From the NCBI GenBank assembly GCA_036574075.1, contig JAINCN010000027.1, positions 1 to 39,440 on the forward strand: a stretch of DNA of 39,440 nt, read 5' to 3'. How positions within the stretch are numbered: position 1 is the first letter of the stretch; each line of letters begins with the position of its first letter. The stretch comes from Deltaproteobacteria bacterium (lineage in GTDB: Bacteria; Desulfobacterota; Dissulfuribacteria; Dissulfuribacterales; UBA5754). A model generated the notes under the pieces. It was not told the origin of the DNA, searched no databases, and saw only the letters and a list, made by a program, of their open reading frames with translations. Positions 10,493 through 17,218 of this stretch are shown here, piece by piece. Both the position numbers and the translations under genes were made by a program.

Positions 10493-10730
10493 TGGGGTTT
10501 GAAAAGCGGCTTGCCCTCCGCGTCGATGGCACTGCGCTTTTCCGTGCGGATGACGTACGGTTTTATTTAGCCCCGTAGGTCAGTGCGAACACCGTATCGG
10601 TCAGCCAGCGGCGGAACGACTCATTGTCGCTGAACTGCTTGAACAGCTCGGTATCATCCTTGAGTAGCGCAGTCATCACCCGAAGAAGGGCCTTATCGTG
10701 CTCGATGCGGGCGTTCTGTTTGTCGGAATC
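10493..10730 (-). pseudogene. Remnants of a helicase/restriction-type gene
   Basis: Two minus-strand fragments in different frames. The one ending at TAA 10563-10565 reads DKQNARIEHDKALLRVM, then FKQFSDNESFRRWLTDTVF, resembling the C-terminus of DEAD/DEAH-type helicase or type I restriction subunits. The second (10493-10565) reads RTEKRSAIDAEGKPLFKP, a stretch I associate with helicases of similar systems. Neither has a start codon. The first runs straight into mobile element copy 2, where its upstream part is lost. The family assignment is from memory of these motifs and is tentative. Confidence 0.35.
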
Positions 10731-10904
10731 CTGAATCCGTGAGATATGAACTTAACTTGGCAATTTTTCAAAATAAGCCGGCGTTCGCGGTATTTGTGGA
10801 GTGAGGCGCCCATGGACGGGGCTCGAACGGCAAATCTGCCCCCATGGACGGGGGCTATTTGCCGCACGAAACAAATACCCTGGCCGTAGGCTCACGGATT
10901 CAGG
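10730..10904. repeat. Palindromic mobile element, family 1, copy 2 (A/B mosaic)
   Basis: A 175-bp copy in inverted orientation relative to copy 1, with both 14-bp ends intact. Its left long arm is subtype B (CTTAACTTGGCAATTTTTCA, AAGCCGGCGTTCG), while its right short arm is subtype A (GGCCGTAGG). The flanks do not match (GTCGGAAT on the left, TGGCATAA on the right), so no target duplication is visible. Helicase-type debris lies to the left and IS debris to the right. This fits a recombination product of two different copies. Confidence 0.85.
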
Positions 10905-10965
10905 TGGCATAACGATCCATTCATCCAAACCAACATAATGATGAAAATGATGCCCCAACCATTAG

Positions 10966-11280
10966 GCCCAGACAGAAAGGGCTGCCAAGTGGCGACTGAC
11001 CTGTTTTCTGAACCTTGCCAAGGAATGGATCTCAGGAGAAAAACTCCTTGCTCCGGTCCAAAAGGCCATCCGAACGGTGGAAAAATACCGGGAAAACATC
11101 CTTGCCCGCTGGTCATCCGAACACAACAACGGCCGCATCGAGGCCTTAAACGGCATCTTCCAGGCCGCCCAGGCAAAGGCAAGGGGATACCGCAATGTCG
11201 AGACCTTCATCAGCATCATCTACCTCCTCGCCGCCCCCATCCAGGAACTGATCAAATTCCCAACGAAATGACGAAGAGCC
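10966..11280 (+). pseudogene. ISL3-family transposase, 3' fragment
   Basis: Open from just after TAG 10963-10965 to the TGA at 11269-11271, with no plausible start; about 101 codons of a normal 400-plus-aa transposase remain. The text includes ERAAKWRLTCFLNLAKEW and then HNNGRIEALNGIFQAAQ, AKARGYRNVETF, the typical C-terminal end of DDE transposases of the ISL3 family. The stop is followed by TGACGAAGAGCC (ending at 11280), whose complement GGCTCTTCGTCA looks like an ISL3-type terminal inverted repeat, so the right end of the IS is probably preserved. The 5' part is replaced by mobile element copy 2 and short unassigned DNA. Confidence 0.75.
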
Positions 11281-11305
11281 AAAAAGTTTTCCTCTTTCAG
11301 GGAAA

Positions 11306-11322
11306 GGCCCCCGAAGGGGGCC
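11306..11322 (+). terminator. GC hairpin after the IS remnant
   Basis: Perfect stem GGCCCCC / GGGGGCC around a GAA loop. The T-run is offset by about six bases (GTGCGATTTTTG), so it may be a weak plus-strand terminator or an IS-associated structure. Confidence 0.4.
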
Positions 11323-11425
11323 GTGCGATTTTTGCGGTTTGTCAAGCACTTTTTGTCAAATTGGTGCATGTTTTCAAATCAACTTGAAGTACGGAGACTC
11401 TAAACTCCCGTTGTTCATGTTGAAG

Positions 11426-11464
11426 AAAGAAAAAAAAGGGGGGCTCCCATGTTGCGGAGCCCCC
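11426..11464 (-). terminator. Rho-independent terminator of acs
   Basis: Read on the minus strand, GGGGGCTCC pairs with GGAGCCCCC across an 8-nt loop and is followed by a long T-rich run (complement of 11426-11437). It lies about 34 bp beyond the acs stop codon. Confidence 0.88.
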
Positions 11465-11497
11465 GTCGAATACATGCCAGTAACCAGCTTCCGGGGC

Positions 11498-13492
11498 CTA
11501 TTTCTTCTTCGTCAGGGCCTCTTTTCCCTCGATGAGGGCTTTAACCACGGTTGGATCTGCCAGGGTGGATGTATCCCCGAGATCGCCCGTGTCTCCTGCA
11601 GCGATCTTTCTCAGGATCCTGCGCATGATCTTTCCGCTCCGGGTCTTGGGAAGCCCGGAGGCGAACTGGATGACCTCTGGAGTGGCGATGGGGCCGATCT
11701 CCTTCCTGACATGGGTCCGGAGTTCCTTCAGGAGTTCGTCGTCTTCCTTGACCCCGGCCTTGACCGTGACGTAGGCGTAGATGGCCTGACCCTTGACGTC
11801 GTGGGGCATGCCGACCACAGCGGCCTCGGCGACCTTGGGGTGTGCCACGAGGGCTGACTCGATCTCGGCCGTTCCGAGTCGATGTCCGGAGACGTTGATC
11901 ACGTCGTCGATCCTGCCCATGATCCAGAAATAGCCGTCTTCATCCCGGCGTGCGCCGTCTCCGCTCTCGTACATGCCGGGAAAGTGATCGAAATATTGGT
12001 CCTTGAAACGCTTGGGATCTCCAAATACGCCCCGGAGCATGCCGGGCCATGGCCTTTTGATGACGAGGCTTCCTCCTTCATTTGGTGCGGCTGGGCTCCC
12101 GTCACCCTTGACGATGGCTGCATCGACTCCTGGAAGTGGGAAGGTTGCCGATCCTGGCTTCAAGGGCGTGGCAAAGGGCAGGGGAGAGATGAGGATGCCA
12201 CCAGTTTCCGTCTGCCACCACGTGTCCACTATGGGTATTTTCCCCTTTCCGATGTTCTCGTGATACCACATCCAGGCCTCTGGGTTTATGGGCTCTCCAA
12301 CGGTGCCGAGGACCCTCAATGTGGAGAGGTCGTGCTTCTTGGTCCACTCGACTCCTTCCCGCATGAGGGATCGGATAACTGTGGGGGCGGTGTAGAAGAT
12401 ATTGACCTTAAACTTTTCCACGATCTTCCAGTAACGGTCGGGCTTGGGCCATGATGGGACTCCTTCGAACATGAGGGACGTGCCGCCCAGGGCCAGGGGG
12501 CCGTAAACGATGTAGGTATGTCCGGTTATCCATCCGATGTCTGCGGTACACCAAAAGACGTCATCGTCCTTGAGATCGAAGACGATCTGAGTGGTGTGGG
12601 CCGCGTAGGTGATGTAGCCGCCGGTAGTGTGGAGGATGCCCTTGGGCTTTCCGGTGCTGCCGCTCGTATAAAGGATGAAAAGGGGATCCTCAGCGCCCAT
12701 GGAGATGGGTTCACATACATCCGTGATGTCTTCGGCATTCATCTCGTCGCACCACCACGTGTCGCGCCCTTCCTGCATGGAGATCTCGTTTCCGGCGCGT
12801 CTGACCACGATGCACCGCTCGATAGATGGGCACCCCTTCATGGCATCATCTGCATTCGGTTTCAGGGGGATGACCTTCCCGGCCCGAAGGACTGCATCCG
12901 CCGTGATAAGGAGCTTCGCCTGACAGTCGTTGATCCTGCTCTGGAGGCTGTTGGCACTAAATCCAGCGAACACGACGCTGTGCATGGCTCCGATACGGGT
13001 GCAGGCGAGCATGGCTATTGCAAGTTCGGGGATCATGGGAAGGTAGATGGAGACCCTGTCTCCCCGTTTTACCCCCATCTTCTTGAGGACATTGGCGAAT
13101 CGGCAGACCTCACGGTGGAGCATCTGATATGTGTAGATCTTGACATCGTCCTCGGGCTCGCCCTGCCAGATGATTGCGGCCTTGTTTCTGCGTCCGTCCG
13201 TGAGGTGACGATCCAGACAGTTGGCCGAGACGTTCAGCTGGCCGCCGACGTACCAGTGGATGTCGGGTTTGTGGAAATCGTATTTGAACACGGTTCGCCA
13301 TTTCCTGTCCCATGTGATGAGTTCATCGGCCCGTTCTGCCCAGTAGCCGTCGGGATCCGAGAGGGAGCGTTTGTAGATCTCCCGATACTCCTTCATGCTT
13401 TTGATATAGGCGGTCTTCTGGCCCGCCTTGGGAGGCTTGAAGAGCCGATTCTCACTCATAAGACTTTCGATGCGCGCTTCCTCTTTTGCCAT
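11498..13492 (-). CDS. acs: Acetyl-CoA synthetase (AMP-forming)
   Basis: Activates acetate to acetyl-CoA via acetyl-AMP; 664 aa, the usual Acs length. The A3 loop [11 protein letters not shown] is at about 275-285, the acetate-pocket region [10 protein letters not shown] at about 423-432, and the hinge/A8 region [14 protein letters not shown] follows. The A10 motif [11 protein letters not shown] ends in Lys621, the catalytic lysine whose acetylation by Pat-type enzymes inactivates Acs in other bacteria. The frame can be extended six bases to a TTG, but AGGAGG lies 8 nt before the ATG at 13492, which fixes the start. The leader contains mobile element copy 3, which separates it from thi4, so acs is probably transcribed independently. 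A strong terminator follows. Confidence 0.97.
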   Translation of the reverse strand: MAKEEARIESLMSENRLFKPPKAGQKTAYIKSMKEYREIYKRSLSDPDGYWAERADELITWDRKWRTVFKYDFHKPDIHWYVGGQLNVSANCLDRHLTDGRRNKAAIIWQGEPEDDVKIYTYQMLHREVCRFANVLKKMGVKRGDRVSIYLPMIPELAIAMLACTRIGAMHSVVFAGFSANSLQSRINDCQAKLLITADAVLRAGKVIPLKPNADDAMKGCPSIERCIVVRRAGNEISMQEGRDTWWCDEMNAEDITDVCEPISMGAEDPLFILYTSGSTGKPKGILHTTGGYITYAAHTTQIVFDLKDDDVFWCTADIGWITGHTYIVYGPLALGGTSLMFEGVPSWPKPDRYWKIVEKFKVNIFYTAPTVIRSLMREGVEWTKKHDLSTLRVLGTVGEPINPEAWMWYHENIGKGKIPIVDTWWQTETGGILISPLPFATPLKPGSATFPLPGVDAAIVKGDGSPAAPNEGGSLVIKRPWPGMLRGVFGDPKRFKDQYFDHFPGMYESGDGARRDEDGYFWIMGRIDDVINVSGHRLGTAEIESALVAHPKVAEAAVVGMPHDVKGQAIYAYVTVKAGVKEDDELLKELRTHVRKEIGPIATPEVIQFASGLPKTRSGKIMRRILRKIAAGDTGDLGDTSTLADPTVVKALIEGKEALTKKK

Positions 13493-13567
13493 GGCCAATT
13501 CCTCCTTTGGGTTTGGGACGTGTGTCTGTTTTGTGATTCGGAGAGACTAATGTGCCTCATATTTTAC

Positions 13568-13742
13568 CCTGAATCCGTAAGCCGATGTTCGGGGTATTTG
13601 TTCCGTGCGGCAAATAGCCTCCTGTCCAGGGGGCAGATTTGCCGTTCGAGCCCCGTCCATGAGCGCCTCCATCCACAAATACCCCGTACGTCGGCTTATT
13701 CTGAAAAATTGCCAAGTTAAGTTCATATCTCACGGATTCAGG
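13568..13742. repeat. Palindromic mobile element, family 1, copy 3 (subtype B)
   Basis: A 175-bp copy in the same orientation as copy 1. The left end has one mismatch (CCTGAATCCGTAAG) and the right end is perfect. The inner arms are GCCGATGTTCGGGGTATTTG and the complement of GCCGACGTACGGGG, so both arms differ from subtype A yet still pair. TTTAC(C) occurs on both sides of the element, a candidate 5-6-bp target duplication. It is inserted 8 bp after the thi4 stop. Read on the minus strand, one frame is open from end to end. Confidence 0.88.
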
Positions 13743-13749
13743 TTTACCG

Positions 13750-14520
13750 TTACGCGAGATTCGCATCGATGAGTTCCGCGAGCCTTTCTCCAGAAAGGAG
13801 CATACCTCCAAAGATGGGGCCCATTCGGTATCCTCCGTAAACGGAGGCGGTTGACATGCCGCATACGTAGAGGCCAGGATAGACCTGGCGGGTGTTTTCC
13901 ACCACAGCGCGTTCAGCGGGTTCGGCAAAAAGGGATCTCTCACCCAATGGTTTTCCCGTCGGGGTATCGATGGCAACGTCGTTCTTTTTCGAGAAGGTCT
14001 GAACGACGTCATGTTCATGGCCAGTGGCGTCGACGACCGCCCGGGTCTCGAGGGTAAGGGGGTCGATGGGGAAATGGTTCATGACAGCAAAGGAGTTGTT
14101 GATCACTACGCCGCGGACCCTCCCGTCAGAGACCATGAGGTCCTCGACCGTGGTGAGGTTGAAGAGCTTGGCCCCCCGTTTCACCGCTCCGAATATGAGG
14201 CCGGAGGCAAGGGCCACTGCGTCCACTGCGAGAAATTCGGCGCTAACCCGTTCGTAGGGGATTTCAAAGGCATCGAGTATGTGACGGGCCTCCTCCTGGG
14301 TGATGACGTACGTATAGCCCATGCCGCCTCCCCAGATTCCTCCACCGGGAGAAAGGCGTTTTTCGAGGATCGCAACCCTTCTGCCCCTCTCGGCTAGAAG
14401 GCCCGCCCCTACAAGGCCGGAGGGACCAGCCCCCACGATGACCACGTCACTTGATACATATTTCATGAGATCACGTACGTGGTACTGAACAATGCCTTTT
14501 GTTATGTCTATCTCCCGCAT
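13750..14520 (-). CDS. thi4: Thiamine thiazole synthase, THI4 family (sulfide-dependent type)
   Basis: Makes the ADP-thiazole precursor of thiamine from NAD, glycine and sulfur; 256 aa, as in archaeal homologues. The dinucleotide-binding GAGPSG is at 30-35 and PGGGIWGGGMG at 58-68. Near the C-terminus, SVYGGYRMGPIFGGM is a family signature. Yeast-type suicide enzymes donate sulfur from a cysteine just before a conserved DP. Here that stretch reads NHFPIDPLT and the only cysteine in the protein is Cys220, elsewhere. The enzyme should therefore be the catalytic type that uses free sulfide, as described for methanogen homologues. It follows thiC on the same strand, separated by a palindromic repeat. 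The closely related archaeal ribose-1,5-bisphosphate isomerase annotation is less likely given the thiC neighbour. Confidence 0.9.
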   Translation of the reverse strand: MREIDITKGIVQYHVRDLMKYVSSDVVIVGAGPSGLVGAGLLAERGRRVAILEKRLSPGGGIWGGGMGYTYVITQEEARHILDAFEIPYERVSAEFLAVDAVALASGLIFGAVKRGAKLFNLTTVEDLMVSDGRVRGVVINNSFAVMNHFPIDPLTLETRAVVDATGHEHDVVQTFSKKNDVAIDTPTGKPLGERSLFAEPAERAVVENTRQVYPGLYVCGMSTASVYGGYRMGPIFGGMLLSGERLAELIDANLA

Positions 14521-14585
14521 GTCATTTTTCTCCTTTTCGTCGGTTTTCCCGTATCTTTTTCAGGTCTTCTCGTCGTTATCAGTCC

Positions 14586-14758
14586 TGATCGCCTTGCAAA
14601 AACCTCGAAATCTGATCCCGCTCAAGAAGCCCGAGATGCAAGGCGCAAAATTTTCCAGGAATGAGGAGGGCGAATCGCCATTCGCCCCTACAGTGTACGC
14701 CGCAGTGACTGGAAAATTGAAGCAACGCCGCGAGAATCGGGTTTTTTCAGCGGGATCA
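14586..14758. repeat. Palindromic element, family 2, complete copy
   Basis: About 173 bp with long imperfect inverted ends: TGATCGCCTTGCAAAAACC on the left and, on the other strand, TGATCCCGCTGAAAAAACC. A second, inner pairing joins CTGATCCCGCTCAAGAAG with the complement of the right end, and GCAAAATTTTCC with GGAAAATTG. The right end supplies the thiC TGA. A 4-bp GTCC directly flanks both ends; a longer match ATCAGTCCT (14578, 14755) partly overlaps the repeat itself. Confidence 0.75.
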
Positions 14759-16018
14759 GTCCTTGTTCACCAGGAATACGCAGTACTCCCCGCACATGGT
14801 GCAGGCCCCGGTCCCTGATCGTGCCTCCCGGATCCTCATGGCCTTGTCAGGGTCTATGGCAAGGCGGATCTGTGTATCCCAATCCAGTGCCTTTCTCGCC
14901 CGTGAAAGTTCGAGGTCCCACTCGAAGGCACCTGGAATCCCCTTTGCAAGATCGGCTGCGTGGGCAGCGATCCTCGCAGCTATAACACCGTCGAAGACAT
15001 CCTGCGTGGTGGGAAGCCCGAGATGCTCGGACGGGGTCACGTAGCAGATGAAATCCGCGCCTGCCATGCCGGCTACACCCGCGCCAATGGCAGACGTGAT
15101 GTGGTCGTAGCCTGGGGCCACGTCTGTTACGAGGGGGCCGAGGAGGTAGAGTGGGGCCTTGTGCGTAAGACGCTTTATCCTTTCCACCGATTCGGCGATC
15201 CGGTGGATGGGGACGTGTCCAGGCCCCTCAATCATGGACATGACGCCGCGCTCGAGGGCACGGGCCTGGAGCGCTCCCAGGGTCTCCTGCTCTCCCACCT
15301 CAAAGAGGTCGCCTGCGTCTGCTATGGCACCGGGCCGCATGCCGTCCCCGAGGCTAAGAACTGCGTCGTATCTCGCCGCGATGTCGAGGAGCCGGTCATA
15401 GGCGGCGTAAAGGGGGTTTTCCCTGCCGGTTTTTTTGATGTAGGCGGCGGTGATAGCGCCCCCGCGGGACACGATCCCCTCGACCCTTTTACCCGTCTTT
15501 AACCTTTCTACGAGGGACTTTGTCACGCCGGCGTGGACAGTTATGAAATCGACCCCGGCCGCAAGCTGCCTTTCTATCACATCAAGAAATTCCTCTTCGT
15601 CCAGGTCCACCACGGCGCCTCGTTTCAGCCGCGCAAGTGTAGCTGCGCCGTAAATGGGAACGGTACCGACAGGGACCGAGGACTCGGCCAGGACCATGTG
15701 GAGGATCTCGTCCAGGTTGTTGGCGAGCGAGAGGTCCATGACGGCGTCGGTTTTGGCTCGGAGAGCTGCATGAAGCTTTTCGCGCTCGTGTTCCAGGGAC
15801 GAAGAGAGGGTGCTCGCACCGATGTTGGCATTCACCTTTGTCCGGGAGCCCTTGCCAACCACCATGGCCCCACGTCCGGTCCGGTGCCCAAGGACAACGG
15901 CCTCGCCGGAAACGATGTTTGATGCAAGATCCTCGACCGGGATCCCTTCCCGCTCCGCAAGATGTCTGAGGTTGTCCGGAATGGTTCCGCTCCGAAGTTG
16001 GGTGATGAGGGTTTCCAT
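14756..16018 (-). CDS. thiC: Phosphomethylpyrimidine synthase ThiC (short form)
   Basis: Radical SAM enzyme converting aminoimidazole ribotide to HMP-phosphate, the pyrimidine half of thiamine. The 420-aa length matches the short archaeal/anaerobe form without the N-terminal domain of E. coli ThiC. Signatures include RTKVNANIGAS, DFITVHAGVT, MSMIEGPGHVPI and TDVAPGYDHI. The C-terminal cluster motif reads CTMCGEYC (Cys406, Cys409, Cys413), a CX2CX3C spacing. The paralogue BzaF, a hydroxybenzimidazole synthase in the B12 lower-ligand pathway, has similar length, but the TPP riboswitch upstream and thi4 downstream favour thiamine synthesis. The ATG is preceded by GGAGGAATCGCC. The stop codon lies in the end of a palindromic repeat, and only seven residues follow the last cysteine, so the tail may have been shortened. 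Confidence 0.93.
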   Translation of the reverse strand: METLITQLRSGTIPDNLRHLAEREGIPVEDLASNIVSGEAVVLGHRTGRGAMVVGKGSRTKVNANIGASTLSSSLEHEREKLHAALRAKTDAVMDLSLANNLDEILHMVLAESSVPVGTVPIYGAATLARLKRGAVVDLDEEEFLDVIERQLAAGVDFITVHAGVTKSLVERLKTGKRVEGIVSRGGAITAAYIKKTGRENPLYAAYDRLLDIAARYDAVLSLGDGMRPGAIADAGDLFEVGEQETLGALQARALERGVMSMIEGPGHVPIHRIAESVERIKRLTHKAPLYLLGPLVTDVAPGYDHITSAIGAGVAGMAGADFICYVTPSEHLGLPTTQDVFDGVIAARIAAHAADLAKGIPGAFEWDLELSRARKALDWDTQIRLAIDPDKAMRIREARSGTGACTMCGEYCVFLVNKD

Positions 16019-16030
16019 GGCGATTCCTCC

Positions 16031-16062
16031 AAAAAAAACGCCGTCCGAGGGATGGACGGCGT
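16031..16062 (-). terminator. Riboswitch expression-platform terminator
   Basis: On the minus strand ACGCCGTCC pairs with GGACGGCGT (9 bp, 7-nt loop) and is followed by eight T. The thiC ribosome binding site GGAGG comes immediately after the T-run, so termination here would remove thiC translation signals from the transcript. Confidence 0.93.
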
Positions 16063-16081
16063 CTGCGTAGTGCTGGCAAAC

Positions 16082-16180
16082 TTCGTTTCCCTCCGCTGGT
16101 ATTACCCAGGTCAGGTGGTAGGGGTCGTCGACTTAAAGGCCGACCTCTCAGCCCGGCACAACCGGGCTCCCCCAACGAAT
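16082..16180 (-). promoter_or_regulatory. TPP riboswitch (THI element)
   Basis: The minus strand carries the thi-box signatures CTGAGA, ACCTGACCTGGGTAATACC and GCGGAGGGAA in order. The closing stem P1 pairs TTCGTT (5') with AACGAA (3'), and a variable hairpin AGCCCGG/CCGGGCT lies before CTGAGA. Binding of thiamine pyrophosphate should favour the terminator at 16031-16062, giving feedback control of thiC and probably the downstream thi4. Confidence 0.97.
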
Positions 16181-16190
16181 ATTTTTGTTA

Positions 16191-16219
16191 CATATAGTGA
16201 GGGTGTGAACCGTTGTCAA
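16191..16219 (-). promoter_or_regulatory. Promoter of thiC
   Basis: On the minus strand TTGACA (16219-16214) and TATATG (16196-16191) are 17 bp apart, a sigma-70-type promoter. Transcription would begin a few bases before the riboswitch P1 stem. Confidence 0.8.
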
Positions 16220-16243
16220 GCGCAGTGTAGAAAGCAAATCTAT

Positions 16244-16257
16244 TTCACGGATTCAGG
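16244..16257. repeat. Solo end of palindromic element family 1
   Basis: TTTCACGGATTCAGG matches the right terminal repeat of the 175-bp family (CTCACGGATTCAGG) at the last 12 bases, with weak similarity just upstream and no matching left end. It is probably a deletion or excision remnant. Confidence 0.45.
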
Positions 16258-16370
16258 GTTTCATTTTCAGACCTTCCTCCGAGGCTATGTGTGTGACCCT
16301 GGTTGATCGGCCAAAACGTTGTTATTTTACGATCCGATCATACATACGATTGGCAAAGAGGTGGATCTCC

Positions 16371-17147
16371 ATGTCCGAACTCCCTGAAAATATCCTTGAC
16401 AACTCGCGCCCCCTGGGCGATAAGGACACCTTTTCCTTTTCCTGTGGCCCCGAGAGGCCCTGTTTTACCACGTGTTGCTATGACTTGACCCTGATCCTCA
16501 TGCCTTATGACATCCTGAGACTCTCACGGCGCCTCGGGATGAAGACCGGAGATTTCCTCAAAAGGTCAACGACCGTCCATGTTGGCCCCGAGTCCGGGTT
16601 CCCCATCATCCAACTGAACATGGAGGAAGGGTCCCTAAAGTGTCCTTTTCTTCACAAGGGAAAAGGGTGCTCGGTTTACGAGGACAGGCCCGGTGCCTGC
16701 CGGACCTATCCCCTGGCCCGCATGGCCCGCCGAAGCAGGGATCAAGAAGGGGTGGAAGAGACCTACTATGTCGTGCGGGATCCTGACTGCAAAGGATTTC
16801 AGGAAGGTCGAATCTGGACGGTCGAAGAATGGAAAAAGCATGAAGGAATTCTTCCTTATAACAGAATGAATGATGTCTTCGGTGAGATCCTTCAGGCAAA
16901 GCAGGAATCCGGGATCTCCAATCTGAACGCCGATCAGATGGAGACCTTTTACCTCGGCTGTTACAACATAGACGATTTCCGCGCCTTTTTCCTCGAAGGC
17001 CCGAATCTTGACCGTTATCTCGAGCCCGAAGACGTGATCCAACGTATCTCTGAAAGCGACGAGGCCCTTCTTGAATTCGGCATGCGATGGGTGAAGCGCA
17101 AGCTCTTCGAGAGGAAGTGCGCGGCCTGCGGGCTCGCAGCCACTTAG
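16371..17147 (+). CDS. YkgJ-type cysteine cluster protein (CxxCxxCC domain)
   Basis: A 258-aa protein of the CxxCxxCC (YkgJ) family, thought to bind zinc or an iron-sulfur centre; exact function unknown. The N-terminal cluster reads CGPERPCFTTCC, followed by CPFLHKGKGCSVYEDRP and CRTYPLAR, the typical spaced cysteines. A further CAACG motif lies at the C-terminus. An open frame begins at 16287, but AAAGAGGTGG stands just before the ATG at 16371, which also matches the usual family start. It is divergent from thiC and convergent with the glutamate synthase genes, so it is probably monocistronic. Confidence 0.88.
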   Translation: MSELPENILDNSRPLGDKDTFSFSCGPERPCFTTCCYDLTLILMPYDILRLSRRLGMKTGDFLKRSTTVHVGPESGFPIIQLNMEEGSLKCPFLHKGKGCSVYEDRPGACRTYPLARMARRSRDQEGVEETYYVVRDPDCKGFQEGRIWTVEEWKKHEGILPYNRMNDVFGEILQAKQESGISNLNADQMETFYLGCYNIDDFRAFFLEGPNLDRYLEPEDVIQRISESDEALLEFGMRWVKRKLFERKCAACGLAAT

Positions 17148-17218
17148 CGGAACCTCCGCTTTAAAGGCGGGGAGAGATTATCCCCCAGGCGGATGGGATA
17201 ACGGGTCTCGCAAGAGAT

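Noticed and set aside
12518-13720. 400-codon plus-strand ORF opposite acs
   Set aside because: A shadow of the acs reading frame caused by GC-rich codon use; its tail is mobile-element sequence and its translation matches no family.
14578-14763. 9-bp target duplication ATCAGTCCT around family 2
   Set aside because: Part of the right-hand copy is the element's own inverted end, so only the 4-bp GTCC is independent, which can occur by chance.
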